A DNA stretch of 64,000 nt. Origin: Anomaloglossus baeobatrachus. Lineage: Eukaryota; Chordata; Amphibia; Anura; Aromobatidae. The position numbers and the translations under genes were made by a program. Every line of letters starts with the position of its first letter. Position 1 is the first letter of the stretch. The stretch covers positions 62,001 to 126,000 of the forward strand of contig NW_027442056.1 of assembly GCF_048569485.1 (NCBI RefSeq), written 5' to 3'. Below the pieces are notes generated by a model. That model saw only the letters and a list, made by a program, of their open reading frames with translations, was not told the DNA's origin and searched no databases. Of the stretch, positions 9,338 through 22,410 are shown piece by piece.

Positions 9338-10457
9338 CTTCTTAACCCAGTTTCCAAAAGCAGAACTCGATTCACCTGATTCATATTAGCCCGATTAGCG
9401 AATTGAAATGAATTTTTATCTAACACACTTTTTACTTGCTTTATTCATCCAAATAGCAAACTCATCACCACTCAACTTCACCAACTCTGCTATGTCCCGT
9501 GCAGTATCTTGTTGTCAGTCTAATCTAGATCATGTGTAATTGAATGGAATAGATCCCTTTTGGACAAAGTGGAGTCAGATGCTGCAGTGACCACAGGTGT
9601 GAGAGGATCTACAATTGGCATCTGGTGTTATCTCTCTGCTTCCACTCCAAATAAAGTTACCTGTTGTTACCTGAACGTCAAATACTAAGAATGGGCGGCC
9701 TATGAAAGAATTAGTACTTTCATTAAGTATACTAAACCGGCTAATTGGGAATAGACAAACTGTAAAAAGCCCTCTGAGAAAGCCCCTCTCTAACCTTTGT
9801 TAGTAAGCTTTTCTGTAGCCTGCCTGTTGATGTATTTTCGGTTTGAACAGTGCACAACATGAAGAGACGGAACACTGGCGGCTTGTCACAATGCCCCCCG
9901 ATGACATCACAATAGCGCTGCTGCCTAGAAAACAAGCTGCGCAGACGAAGTTGTTCTTTGGGTGGGAGGGTGGGCTAGTGGAAGGAGGGGGCAATCTCTT
10001 TTTTTCCCGGGTGGTAGGGGGATGACAGGAGAAGGGAAGCGGGTGGTGAGAAAGGTACAGAGGGCAGGGTTTGGGGGCTGGGAAGGAAAGGGAAAAGATT
10101 AGGGTTTGGGGATGATGAAAGGGCTTTCTACGGGTAAGGATGGCAAAGGGTGGCAGTGACGGAAAGTCAGGCAACCTGTCCTGTCCGTCTTTTTGTATCG
10201 TGAATTGGAAAGACTGCAAGGGGGAGGGGAGTTGCTTGCGCCCTAAAGGAGGAGTTATTCAGATTCATTGCAGTGGGCGGCGGCTGCAAAACGCACCATT
10301 CTTCTTGTTTTTGCTCTGCAAAGCAGCCTTTTCAAGGGTTGGCTTGGGTGACAAAATGTCTTGTGTAGGCGTGGGTTTGTCTCCCTCTCGCTCTCTCTCC
10401 CTAAGATGTGTCCGGCATAGGCCAGGGTGCCACTCGAGGCCCAAACCAATTCTGGTT

Positions 10458-10645
10458 ATCGCTTCTCGGCCTTTTGGCTAAGATCAAGTGTAGTATCTGT
10501 TCTTATCAGTTTAATATCTGATACGTCCCCTATCTGGGGACCATATATTAAATGGATTTTTAGAACAGGGAGATGGAAAAAGAGCTTGCTCTGTCCACTC
10601 CACGCATTGACCTGGTATTGCAGTACCTCCAGGAACGGTGCACCC
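10458..10645 (+). ncRNA. RNU2: U2 snRNA, copy 8
   Basis: Full length, no difference from copy 1 seen. Confidence 0.97.
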
Positions 10646-11765
10646 CTTCTTAACCCAGTTTCCAAAAGCAGAACTCGATTCACCTGATTCATATTAGCCC
10701 GATTAGCGAATTGAAATGAATTTTTATCTAACACACTTTTTACTTGCTTTATTCATCCAAATAGCAAACTCATCACCACTCAACTTCACCAACTCTGCTA
10801 TGTCCCGTGCAGTATCTTGTTGTCAGTCTAATCTAGATCATGTGTAATTGAATGGAATAGATCCCTTTTGGACAAAGTGGAGTCAGATGCTGCAGTGACC
10901 ACAGGTGTGAGAGGATCTACAATTGGCATCTGGTGTTATCTCTCTGCTTCCACTCCAAATAAAGTTACCTGTTGTTACCTGAACGTCAAATACTAAGAAT
11001 GGGCGGCCTATGAAAGAATTAGTACTTTCATTAAGTATACTAAACCGGCTAATTGGGAATAGACAAACTGTAAAAAGCCCTCTGAGAAAGCCCCTCTCTA
11101 ACCTTTGTTAGTAAGCTTTTCTGTAGCCTGCCTGTTGATGTATTTTCGGTTTGAACAGTGCACAACATGAAGAGACGGAACACTGGCGGCTTGTCACAAT
11201 GCCCCCCGATGACATCACAATAGCGCTGCTGCCTAGAAAACAAGCTGCGCAGAAGAAGTTGTTCTTTGGGTGGGAGGGTGGGCTAGTGGAAGGAGGGGGC
11301 AATCTCTTTTTTTCCCGGGTGGTAGGGGGATGACAGGAGAAGGGAAGCGGGTGGTGAGAAAGGTACAGAGGGCAGGGTTTGGGGGCTGGGAAGGAAAGGG
11401 AAAAGATTAGGGTTTGGGGATGATGAAAGGGCTTTCTACGGGTAAGGATGGCAAAGGGTGGCAGTGACGGAAAGTCAGGCAACCTGTCCTGTCCGTCTTT
11501 TTGTATCGTGAATTGGAAAGACTGCAAGGGGGAGGGGAGTTGCTTGCGCCCTAAAGGAGGAGTTATTCAGATTCATTGCAGTGGGCGGCGGCTGCAAAAC
11601 GCACCATTCTTCTTGTTTTTGCTCTGCAAAGCAGCCTTTTCAAGGGTTGGCTTGGGTGACAAAATGTCTTGTGTAGGCGTGGGTTTGTCTCCCTCTCGCT
11701 CTCTCTCCCTAAGATGTGTCCGGCATAGGCCAGGGTGCCACTCGAGGCCCAAACCAATTCTGGTT

Positions 11766-11953
11766 ATCGCTTCTCGGCCTTTTGGCTAAGATCAAGTGTA
11801 GTATCTGTTCTTATCAGTTTAATATCTGATACGTCCCCTATCTGGGGACCATATATTAAATGGATTTTTAGAACAGGGAGATGGAAAAAGAGCTTGCTCT
11901 GTCCACTCCACGCATTGACCTGGTATTGCAGTACCTCCAGGAACGGTGCACCC
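11766..11953 (+). ncRNA. RNU2: U2 snRNA, copy 9
   Basis: Full length, same as copy 1. A private T-to-G change lies downstream at 12116. Confidence 0.97.
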
Positions 11954-13072
11954 CTTCTTAACCCAGTTTCCAAAAGCAGAACTCGATTCACCTGATTCAT
12001 ATTAGCCCGATTAGCGAATTGAAATGAATTTTTATCTAACACACTTTTTACTTGCTTTATTCATCCAAATAGCAAACTCATCACCACTCAACTTCACCAA
12101 CTCTGCTATGTCCCGGGCAGTATCTTGTTGTCAGTCTAATCTAGATCATGTGTAATTGAATGGAATAGATCCCTTTTGGACAAAGTGGAGTCAGATGCTG
12201 CAGTGACCACAGGTGTGAGAGGATCTACAATTGGCATCTGGTGTTATCTCTCTGCTTCCACTCCAAATAAAGTTACCTGTTGTTACCTGAACGTCAAATA
12301 CTAAGAATGGGCGGCCTATGAAAGAATTAGTACTTTCATTAAGTATACTAAACCGGCTAATTGGGAATAGACAAACTGTAAAAAGCCCTCTGAGAAAGCC
12401 CCTCTCTAACCTTTGTTAGTAAGCTTTTCTGTAGCCTGCCTGTTGATGTATTTTCGGTTTGAACAGTGCACAACATGAAGAGACGGAACACTGGCGGCTT
12501 GTCACAATGCCCCCCGATGACATCACAATAGCGCTGCTGCCTAGAAAACAAGCTGCGCAGAAGAAGTTGTTCTTTGGGTGGGAGGGTGGGCTAGTGGAAG
12601 GAGGGGGCAATCTCTTTTTTTCCCGGGTGGTAGGGGGATGACAGGAGAAGGGAAGCGGGTGGTGAGAAAGGTACAGAGGGCAGGGTTTTGGGCTGGGAAG
12701 GAAAGGGAAAAGATTAGGGTTTGGGGATGATGAAAGGGCTTTCTACGGGTAAGGATGGCAAAGGGTGGCAGTGACGGAAAGTCAGGCAACCTGTCCTGTC
12801 CGTCTTTTTGTATCGTGAATTGGAAAGACTGCAAGGGGGAGGGGAGTTGCTTGCGCCCTAAAGGAGGAGTTATTCAGATTCATTGCAGTGGGCGGCGGCT
12901 GCAAAACGCACCATTCTTCTTGTTTTTGCTCTGCAAAGCAGCCTTTTCAAGGGTTGGCTTGGGTGACAAAATGTCTTGTGTAGGCGTGGGTTTGTCTCCC
13001 TCTCGCTCTCTCTCCCTAAGATGTGTCCGGCATAGGCCAGGGTGCCACTCGAGGCCCAAACCAATTCTGGTT

Positions 13073-13260
13073 ATCGCTTCTCGGCCTTTTGGCTAAGATC
13101 AAGTGTAGTATCTGTTCTTATCAGTTTAATATCTGATACGTCCCCTATCTGGGGACCATATATTAAATGGATTTTTAGAACAGGGAGATGGAAAAAGAGC
13201 TTGCTCTGTCCACTCCACGCATTGACCTGGTATTGCAGTACCTCCAGGAACGGTGCACCC
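13073..13260 (+). ncRNA. RNU2: U2 snRNA, copy 10
   Basis: Full length, same as copy 1. It lies 1,307 rather than 1,308 bp after copy 9 because the G-rich tract near 12687 lost one base and has a changed G/T run. The spacer after it has a private A-to-C change at 13872. Confidence 0.97.
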
Positions 13261-14380
13261 CTTCTTAACCCAGTTTCCAAAAGCAGAACTCGATTCACCT
13301 GATTCATATTAGCCCGATTAGCGAATTGAAATGAATTTTTATCTAACACACTTTTTACTTGCTTTATTCATCCAAATAGCAAACTCATCACCACTCAACT
13401 TCACCAACTCTGCTATGTCCCGTGCAGTATCTTGTTGTCAGTCTAATCTAGATCATGTGTAATTGAATGGAATAGATCCCTTTTGGACAAAGTGGAGTCA
13501 GATGCTGCAGTGACCACAGGTGTGAGAGGATCTACAATTGGCATCTGGTGTTATCTCTCTGCTTCCACTCCAAATAAAGTTACCTGTTGTTACCTGAACG
13601 TCAAATACTAAGAATGGGCGGCCTATGAAAGAATTAGTACTTTCATTAAGTATACTAAACCGGCTAATTGGGAATAGACAAACTGTAAAAAGCCCTCTGA
13701 GAAAGCCCCTCTCTAACCTTTGTTAGTAAGCTTTTCTGTAGCCTGCCTGTTGATGTATTTTCGGTTTGAACAGTGCACAACATGAAGAGACGGAACACTG
13801 GCGGCTTGTCACAATGCCCCCCGATGACATCACAATAGCGCTGCTGCCTAGAAAACAAGCTGCGCAGAAGACGTTGTTCTTTGGGTGGGAGGGTGGGCTA
13901 GTGGAAGGAGGGGGCAATCTCTTTTTTTCCCGGGTGGTAGGGGGATGACAGGAGAAGGGAAGCGGGTGGTGAGAAAGGTACAGAGGGCAGGGTTTGGGGG
14001 CTGGGAAGGAAAGGGAAAAGATTAGGGTTTGGGGATGATGAAAGGGCTTTCTACGGGTAAGGATGGCAAAGGGTGGCAGTGACGGAAAGTCAGGCAACCT
14101 GTCCTGTCCGTCTTTTTGTATCGTGAATTGGAAAGACTGCAAGGGGGAGGGGAGTTGCTTGCGCCCTAAAGGAGGAGTTATTCAGATTCATTGCAGTGGG
14201 CGGCGGCTGCAAAACGCACCATTCTTCTTGTTTTTGCTCTGCAAAGCAGCCTTTTCAAGGGTTGGCTTGGGTGACAAAATGTCTTGTGTAGGCGTGGGTT
14301 TGTCTCCCTCTCGCTCTCTCTCCCTAAGATGTGTCCGGCATAGGCCAGGGTGCCACTCGAGGCCCAAACCAATTCTGGTT

Positions 14381-14568
14381 ATCGCTTCTCGGCCTTTTGG
14401 CTAAGATCAAGTGTAGTATCTGTTCTTATCAGTTTAATATCTGATACGTCCCCTATCTGGGGACCATATATTAAATGGATTTTTAGAACAGGGAGATGGA
14501 AAAAGAGCTTGCTCTGTCCACTCCACGCATTGACCTGGTATTGCAGTACCTCCAGGAACGGTGCACCC
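14381..14568 (+). ncRNA. RNU2: U2 snRNA, copy 11
   Basis: Full length, no difference from copy 1 seen. Confidence 0.97.
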
Positions 14569-15688
14569 CTTCTTAACCCAGTTTCCAAAAGCAGAACTCG
14601 ATTCACCTGATTCATATTAGCCCGATTAGCGAATTGAAATGAATTTTTATCTAACACACTTTTTACTTGCTTTATTCATCCAAATAGCAAACTCATCACC
14701 ACTCAACTTCACCAACTCTGCTATGTCCCGTGCAGTATCTTGTTGTCAGTCTAATCTAGATCATGTGTAATTGAATGGAATAGATCCCTTTTGGACAAAG
14801 TGGAGTCAGATGCTGCAGTGACCACAGGTGTGAGAGGATCTACAATTGGCATCTGGTGTTATCTCTCTGCTTCCACTCCAAATAAAGTTACCTGTTGTTA
14901 CCTGAACGTCAAATACTAAGAATGGGCGGCCTATGAAAGAATTAGTACTTTCATTAAGTATACTAAACCGGCTAATTGGGAATAGACAAACTGTAAAAAG
15001 CCCTCTGAGAAAGCCCCTCTCTAACCTTTGTTAGTAAGCTTTTCTGTAGCCTGCCTGTTGATGTATTTTCGGTTTGAACAGTGCACAACATGAAGAGACG
15101 GAACACTGGCGGCTTGTCACAATGCCCCCCGATGACATCACAATAGCGCTGCTGCCTAGAAAACAAGCTGCGCAGAAGAAGTTGTTCTTTGGGTGGGAGG
15201 GTGGGCTAGTGGAAGGAGGGGGCAATCTCTTTTTTTCCCGGGTGGTAGGGGGATGACAGGAGAAGGGAAGCGGGTGGTGAGAAAGGTACAGAGGGCAGGG
15301 TTTGGGGGCTGGGAAGGAAAGGGAAAAGATTAGGGTTTGGGGATGATGAAAGGGCTTTCTACGGGTAAGGATGGCAAAGGGTGGCAGTGACGGAAAGTCA
15401 GGCAACCTGTCCTGTCCGTCTTTTTGTATCGTGAATTGGAAAGACTGCAAGGGGGAGGGGAGTTGCTTGCGCCCTAAAGGAGGAGTTATTCAGATTCATT
15501 GCAGTGGGCGGCGGCTGCAAAACGCACCATTCTTCTTGTTTTTGCTCTGCAAAGCAGCCTTTTCAAGGGTTGGCTTGGGTGACAAAATGTCTTGTGTAGG
15601 CGTGGGTTTGTCTCCCTCTCGCTCTCTCTCCCTAAGATGTGTCCGGCATAGGCCAGGGTGCCACTCGAGGCCCAAACCAATTCTGGTT

Positions 15689-15725
15689 ATCGCTTCTCGG
15701 CCTTTTGGCTAAGATCAAGTGTAGT
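15689..15725 (+). pseudogene. RNU2: U2 snRNA copy 12, 5' part (nt 1-37), interrupted
   Basis: The first 37 nt of U2, broken after the same base as copies 3 and 42 but by an unrelated insertion (type B). The upstream promoter region is intact. Confidence 0.97.
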
Positions 15726-15907
15726 TTGGGAGGGTACTACCTTGGTTGGTGCTGAAAGGTGCCAGGGTATTGCACAACTGCTGGCCTTGGGGGAGTGTGC
15801 ATCGTAGGATGTCATAGCCCTCTTGTGACGGACAGTTATCTGGGCAACGAGAGGCGGTCACTTTATTATTTTCAAACTCATCCTTCAAAAAAAAAAAAAA
15901 AAAAAAA
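15726..15907 (+). mobile_element. Type B insertion: short poly-A-ended retroelement in U2
   Basis: A 182-bp block at exactly the U2 nt 37/38 junction used by type A, again with no target duplication or loss. The first roughly 161 bp show no clear similarity to type A. The insertion ends in an A run at 15887-15908, one base of which is taken as U2 nt 38. The poly-A end in the sense orientation of U2 indicates target-primed reverse transcription. It has no coding capacity and no convincing Pol III A or B box. It may be a 5'-truncated 3' end of a U2-specific non-LTR element, a SINE, or another RNA reverse-transcribed into the site by a U2-targeting enzyme. Only one copy occurs in the window, so its 5' end cannot be judged as complete or truncated. 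Confidence 0.75.
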
Positions 15908-15908
15908 A
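15887..15908 (+). repeat. Poly-A run of 22 at the 3' end of the type B insertion
   Basis: Twenty-two consecutive A bases directly followed by TCTGTTCTT of U2 nt 39 onward. The final A doubles as U2 nt 38, so the added tail is 21 or 22 bases. Confidence 0.95.
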
Positions 15909-16058
15909 TCTGTTCTTATCAGTTTAATATCTGATACGTCCCCTATCTGGGGACCATATATTAAATGGATTTTTAGAACAGGGAGATGGAAAAAGAGCTT
16001 GCTCTGTCCACTCCACGCATTGACCTGGTATTGCAGTACCTCCAGGAACGGTGCACCC
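15908..16058 (+). pseudogene. RNU2: U2 snRNA copy 12, 3' part (nt 38-188)
   Basis: The 151-nt remainder of the interrupted gene, otherwise matching copy 1, with its 3' box in place at 16071-16085. Confidence 0.97.
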
Positions 16059-17178
16059 CTTCTTAACCCAGTTTCCAAAAGCAGAACTCGATTCACCTGA
16101 TTCATATTAGCCCGATTAGCGAATTGAAATGAATTTTTATCTAACACACTTTTTACTTGCTTTATTCATCCAAATAGCAAACTCATCACCACTCAACTTC
16201 ACCAACTCTGCTATGTCCCGTGCAGTATCTTGTTGTCAGTCTAATCTAGATCATGTGTAATTGAATGGAATAGATCCCTTTTGGACAAAGTGGAGTCAGA
16301 TGCTGCAGTGACCACAGGTGTGAGAGGATCTACAATTGGCATCTGGTGTTATCTCTCTGCTTCCACTCCAAATAAAGTTACCTGTTGTTACCTGAACGTC
16401 AAATACTAAGAATGGGCGGCCTATGAAAGAATTAGTACTTTCATTAAGTATACTAAACCGGCTAATTGGGAATAGACAAACTGTAAAAAGCCCTCTGAGA
16501 AAGCCCCTCTCTAACCTTTGTTAGTAAGCTTTTCTGTAGCCTGCCTGTTGATGTATTTTCGGTTTGAACAGTGCACAACATGAAGAGACGGAACACTGGC
16601 GGCTTGTCACAATGCCCCCCGATGACATCACAATAGCGCTGCTGCCTAGAAAACAAGCTGCGCAGAAGAAGTTGTTCTTTGGGTGGGAGGGTGGGCTAGT
16701 GGAAGGAGGGGGCAATCTCTTTTTTTCCCGGGTGGTAGGGGGATGACAGGAGAAGGGAAGCGGGTGGTGAGAAAGGTACAGAGGGCAGGGTTTGGGGGCT
16801 GGGAAGGAAAGGGAAAAGATTAGGGTTTGGGGATGATGAAAGGGCTTTCTACGGGTAAGGATGGCAAAGGGTGGCAGTGACGGAAAGTCAGGCAACCTGT
16901 CCTGTCCGTCTTTTTGTATCGTGAATTGGAAAGACTGCAAGGGGGAGGGGAGTTGCTTGCGCCCTAAAGGAGGAGTTATTCAGATTCATTGCAGTGGGCG
17001 GCGGCTGCAAAACGCACCATTCTTCTTGTTTTTGCTCTGCAAAGCAGCCTTTTCAAGGGTTGGCTTGGGTGACAAAATGTCTTGTGTAGGCGTGGGTTTG
17101 TCTCCCTCTCGCTCTCTCTCCCTAAGATGTGTCCGGCATAGGCCAGGGTGCCACTCGAGGCCCAAACCAATTCTGGTT

Positions 17179-17366
17179 ATCGCTTCTCGGCCTTTTGGCT
17201 AAGATCAAGTGTAGTATCTGTTCTTATCAGTTTAATATCTGATACGTCCCCTATCTGGGGACCATATATTAAATGGATTTTTAGAACAGGGAGATGGAAA
17301 AAGAGCTTGCTCTGTCCACTCCACGCATTGACCTGGTATTGCAGTACCTCCAGGAACGGTGCACCC
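17179..17366 (+). ncRNA. RNU2: U2 snRNA, copy 13
   Basis: Full length, no difference from copy 1 seen. Confidence 0.97.
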
Positions 17367-18486
17367 CTTCTTAACCCAGTTTCCAAAAGCAGAACTCGAT
17401 TCACCTGATTCATATTAGCCCGATTAGCGAATTGAAATGAATTTTTATCTAACACACTTTTTACTTGCTTTATTCATCCAAATAGCAAACTCATCACCAC
17501 TCAACTTCACCAACTCTGCTATGTCCCGTGCAGTATCTTGTTGTCAGTCTAATCTAGATCATGTGTAATTGAATGGAATAGATCCCTTTTGGACAAAGTG
17601 GAGTCAGATGCTGCAGTGACCACAGGTGTGAGAGGATCTACAATTGGCATCTGGTGTTATCTCTCTGCTTCCACTCCAAATAAAGTTACCTGTTGTTACC
17701 TGAACGTCAAATACTAAGAATGGGCGGCCTATGAAAGAATTAGTACTTTCATTAAGTATACTAAACCGGCTAATTGGGAATAGACAAACTGTAAAAAGCC
17801 CTCTGAGAAAGCCCCTCTCTAACCTTTGTTAGTAAGCTTTTCTGTAGCCTGCCTGTTGATGTATTTTCGGTTTGAACAGTGCACAACATGAAGAGACGGA
17901 ACACTGGCGGCTTGTCACAATGCCCCCCGATGACATCACAATAGCGCTGCTGCCTAGAAAACAAGCTGCGCAGAAGAAGTTGTTCTTTGGGTGGGAGGGT
18001 GGGCTAGTGGAAGGAGGGGGCAATCTCTTTTTTTCCCGGGTGGTAGGGGGATGACAGGAGAAGGGAAGCGGGTGGTGAGAAAGGTACAGAGGGCAGGGTT
18101 TGGGGGCTGGGAAGGAAAGGGAAAAGATTAGGGTTTGGGGATGATGAAAGGGCTTTCTACGGGTAAGGATGGCAAAGGGTGGCAGTGACGGAAAGTCAGG
18201 CAACCTGTCCTGTCCGTCTTTTTGTATCGTGAATTGGAAAGACTGCAAGGGGGAGGGGAGTTGCTTGCGCCCTAAAGGAGGAGTTATTCAGATTCATTGC
18301 AGTGGGCGGCGGCTGCAAAACGCACCATTCTTCTTGTTTTTGCTCTGCAAAGCAGCCTTTTCAAGGGTTGGCTTGGGTGACAAAATGTCTTGTGTAGGCG
18401 TGGGTTTGTCTCCCTCTCGCTCTCTCTCCCTAAGATGTGTCCGGCATAGGCCAGGGTGCCACTCGAGGCCCAAACCAATTCTGGTT

Positions 18487-18674
18487 ATCGCTTCTCGGCC
18501 TTTTGGCTAAGATCAAGTGTAGTATCTGTTCTTATCAGTTTAATATCTGATACGTCCCCTATCTGGGGACCATATATTAAATGGATTTTTAGAACAGGGA
18601 GATGGAAAAAGAGCTTGCTCTGTCCACTCCACGCATTGACCTGGTATTGCAGTACCTCCAGGAACGGTGCACCC
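18487..18674 (+). ncRNA. RNU2: U2 snRNA, copy 14
   Basis: Full length, no difference from copy 1 seen. Confidence 0.97.
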
Positions 18675-19794
18675 CTTCTTAACCCAGTTTCCAAAAGCAG
18701 AACTCGATTCACCTGATTCATATTAGCCCGATTAGCGAATTGAAATGAATTTTTATCTAACACACTTTTTACTTGCTTTATTCATCCAAATAGCAAACTC
18801 ATCACCACTCAACTTCACCAACTCTGCTATGTCCCGTGCAGTATCTTGTTGTCAGTCTAATCTAGATCATGTGTAATTGAATGGAATAGATCCCTTTTGG
18901 ACAAAGTGGAGTCAGATGCTGCAGTGACCACAGGTGTGAGAGGATCTACAATTGGCATCTGGTGTTATCTCTCTGCTTCCACTCCAAATAAAGTTACCTG
19001 TTGTTACCTGAACGTCAAATACTAAGAATGGGCGGCCTATGAAAGAATTAGTACTTTCATTAAGTATACTAAACCGGCTAATTGGGAATAGACAAACTGT
19101 AAAAAGCCCTCTGAGAAAGCCCCTCTCTAACCTTTGTTAGTAAGCTTTTCTGTAGCCTGCCTGTTGATGTATTTTCGGTTTGAACAGTGCACAACATGAA
19201 GAGACGGAACACTGGCGGCTTGTCACAATGCCCCCCGATGACATCACAATAGCGCTGCTGCCTAGAAAACAAGCTGCGCAGAAGAAGTTGTTCTTTGGGT
19301 GGGAGGGTGGGCTAGTGGAAGGAGGGGGCAATCTCTTTTTTTCCCGGGTGGTAGGGGGATGACAGGAGAAGGGAAGCGGGTGGTGAGAAAGGTACAGAGG
19401 GCAGGGTTTGGGGGCTGGGAAGGAAAGGGAAAAGATTAGGGTTTGGGGATGATGAAAGGGCTTTCTACGGGTAAGGATGGCAAAGGGTGGCAGTGACGGA
19501 AAGTCAGGCAACCTGTCCTGTCCGTCTTTTTGTATCGTGAATTGGAAAGACTGCAAGGGGGAGGGGAGTTGCTTGCGCCCTAAAGGAGGAGTTATTCAGA
19601 TTCATTGCAGTGGGCGGCGGCTGCAAAACGCACCATTCTTCTTGTTTTTGCTCTGCAAAGCAGCCTTTTCAAGGGTTGGCTTGGGTGACAAAATGTCTTG
19701 TGTAGGCGTGGGTTTGTCTCCCTCTCGCTCTCTCTCCCTAAGATGTGTCCGGCATAGGCCAGGGTGCCACTCGAGGCCCAAACCAATTCTGGTT

Positions 19795-19982
19795 ATCGCT
19801 TCTCGGCCTTTTGGCTAAGATCAAGTGTAGTATCTGTTCTTATCAGTTTAATATCTGATACGTCCCCTATCTGGGGACCATATATTAAATGGATTTTTAG
19901 AACAGGGAGATGGAAAAAGAGCTTGCTCTGTCCACTCCACGCATTGACCTGGTATTGCAGTACCTCCAGGAACGGTGCACCC
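19795..19982 (+). ncRNA. RNU2: U2 snRNA, copy 15
   Basis: Full length, no difference from copy 1 seen. Confidence 0.97.
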
Positions 19983-21102
19983 CTTCTTAACCCAGTTTCC
20001 AAAAGCAGAACTCGATTCACCTGATTCATATTAGCCCGATTAGCGAATTGAAATGAATTTTTATCTAACACACTTTTTACTTGCTTTATTCATCCAAATA
20101 GCAAACTCATCACCACTCAACTTCACCAACTCTGCTATGTCCCGTGCAGTATCTTGTTGTCAGTCTAATCTAGATCATGTGTAATTGAATGGAATAGATC
20201 CCTTTTGGACAAAGTGGAGTCAGATGCTGCAGTGACCACAGGTGTGAGAGGATCTACAATTGGCATCTGGTGTTATCTCTCTGCTTCCACTCCAAATAAA
20301 GTTACCTGTTGTTACCTGAACGTCAAATACTAAGAATGGGCGGCCTATGAAAGAATTAGTACTTTCATTAAGTATACTAAACCGGCTAATTGGGAATAGA
20401 CAAACTGTAAAAAGCCCTCTGAGAAAGCCCCTCTCTAACCTTTGTTAGTAAGCTTTTCTGTAGCCTGCCTGTTGATGTATTTTCGGTTTGAACAGTGCAC
20501 AACATGAAGAGACGGAACACTGGCGGCTTGTCACAATGCCCCCCGATGACATCACAATAGCGCTGCTGCCTAGAAAACAAGCTGCGCAGAAGAAGTTGTT
20601 CTTTGGGTGGGAGGGTGGGCTAGTGGAAGGAGGGGGCAATCTCTTTTTTTCCCGGGTGGTAGGGGGATGACAGGAGAAGGGAAGCGGGTGGTGAGAAAGG
20701 TACAGAGGGCAGGGTTTGGGGGCTGGGAAGGAAAGGGAAAAGATTAGGGTTTGGGGATGATGAAAGGGCTTTCTACGGGTAAGGATGGCAAAGGGTGGCA
20801 GTGACGGAAAGTCAGGCAACCTGTCCTGTCCGTCTTTTTGTATCGTGAATTGGAAAGACTGCAAGGGGGAGGGGAGTTGCTTGCGCCCTAAAGGAGGAGT
20901 TATTCAGATTCATTGCAGTGGGCGGCGGCTGCAAAACGCACCATTCTTCTTGTTTTTGCTCTGCAAAGCAGCCTTTTCAAGGGTTGGCTTGGGTGACAAA
21001 ATGTCTTGTGTAGGCGTGGGTTTGTCTCCCTCTCGCTCTCTCTCCCTAAGATGTGTCCGGCATAGGCCAGGGTGCCACTCGAGGCCCAAACCAATTCTGG
21101 TT

Positions 21103-21290
21103 ATCGCTTCTCGGCCTTTTGGCTAAGATCAAGTGTAGTATCTGTTCTTATCAGTTTAATATCTGATACGTCCCCTATCTGGGGACCATATATTAAATGG
21201 ATTTTTAGAACAGGGAGATGGAAAAAGAGCTTGCTCTGTCCACTCCACGCATTGACCTGGTATTGCAGTACCTCCAGGAACGGTGCACCC
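21103..21290 (+). ncRNA. RNU2: U2 snRNA, copy 16
   Basis: Full length, no difference from copy 1 seen. Confidence 0.97.
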
Positions 21291-22410
21291 CTTCTTAACC
21301 CAGTTTCCAAAAGCAGAACTCGATTCACCTGATTCATATTAGCCCGATTAGCGAATTGAAATGAATTTTTATCTAACACACTTTTTACTTGCTTTATTCA
21401 TCCAAATAGCAAACTCATCACCACTCAACTTCACCAACTCTGCTATGTCCCGTGCAGTATCTTGTTGTCAGTCTAATCTAGATCATGTGTAATTGAATGG
21501 AATAGATCCCTTTTGGACAAAGTGGAGTCAGATGCTGCAGTGACCACAGGTGTGAGAGGATCTACAATTGGCATCTGGTGTTATCTCTCTGCTTCCACTC
21601 CAAATAAAGTTACCTGTTGTTACCTGAACGTCAAATACTAAGAATGGGCGGCCTATGAAAGAATTAGTACTTTCATTAAGTATACTAAACCGGCTAATTG
21701 GGAATAGACAAACTGTAAAAAGCCCTCTGAGAAAGCCCCTCTCTAACCTTTGTTAGTAAGCTTTTCTGTAGCCTGCCTGTTGATGTATTTTCGGTTTGAA
21801 CAGTGCACAACATGAAGAGACGGAACACTGGCGGCTTGTCACAATGCCCCCCGATGACATCACAATAGCGCTGCTGCCTAGAAAACAAGCTGCGCAGAAG
21901 AAGTTGTTCTTTGGGTGGGAGGGTGGGCTAGTGGAAGGAGGGGGCAATCTCTTTTTTTCCCGGGTGGTAGGGGGATGACAGGAGAAGGGAAGCGGGTGGT
22001 GAGAAAGGTACATAGGGCAGGGTTTGGGGGCTGGGAAGGAAAGGGAAAAGATTAGGGTTTGGGGATGATGAAAGGGCTTTCTACGGGTAAGGATGGCAAA
22101 GGGTGGCAGTGACGGAAAGTCAGGCAACCTGTCCTGTCCGTCTTTTTGTATCGTGAATTGGAAAGACTGCAAGGGGGAGGGGAGTTGCTTGCGCCCTAAA
22201 GGAGGAGTTATTCAGATTCATTGCAGTGGGCGGCGGCTGCAAAACGCACCATTCTTCTTGTTTTTGCTCTGCAAAGCAGCCTTTTCAAGGGTTGGCTTGG
22301 GTGACAAAATGTCTTGTGTAGGCGTGGGTTTGTCTCCCTCTCGCTCTCTCTCCCTAAGATGTGTCCGGCATAGGCCAGGGTGCCACTCGAGGCCCAAACC
22401 AATTCTGGTT

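Noticed and set aside
15726-15886. tRNA- or 5S-derived SINE head in type B
   Set aside because: I could not find convincing A or B boxes or a tRNA/5S match by eye.
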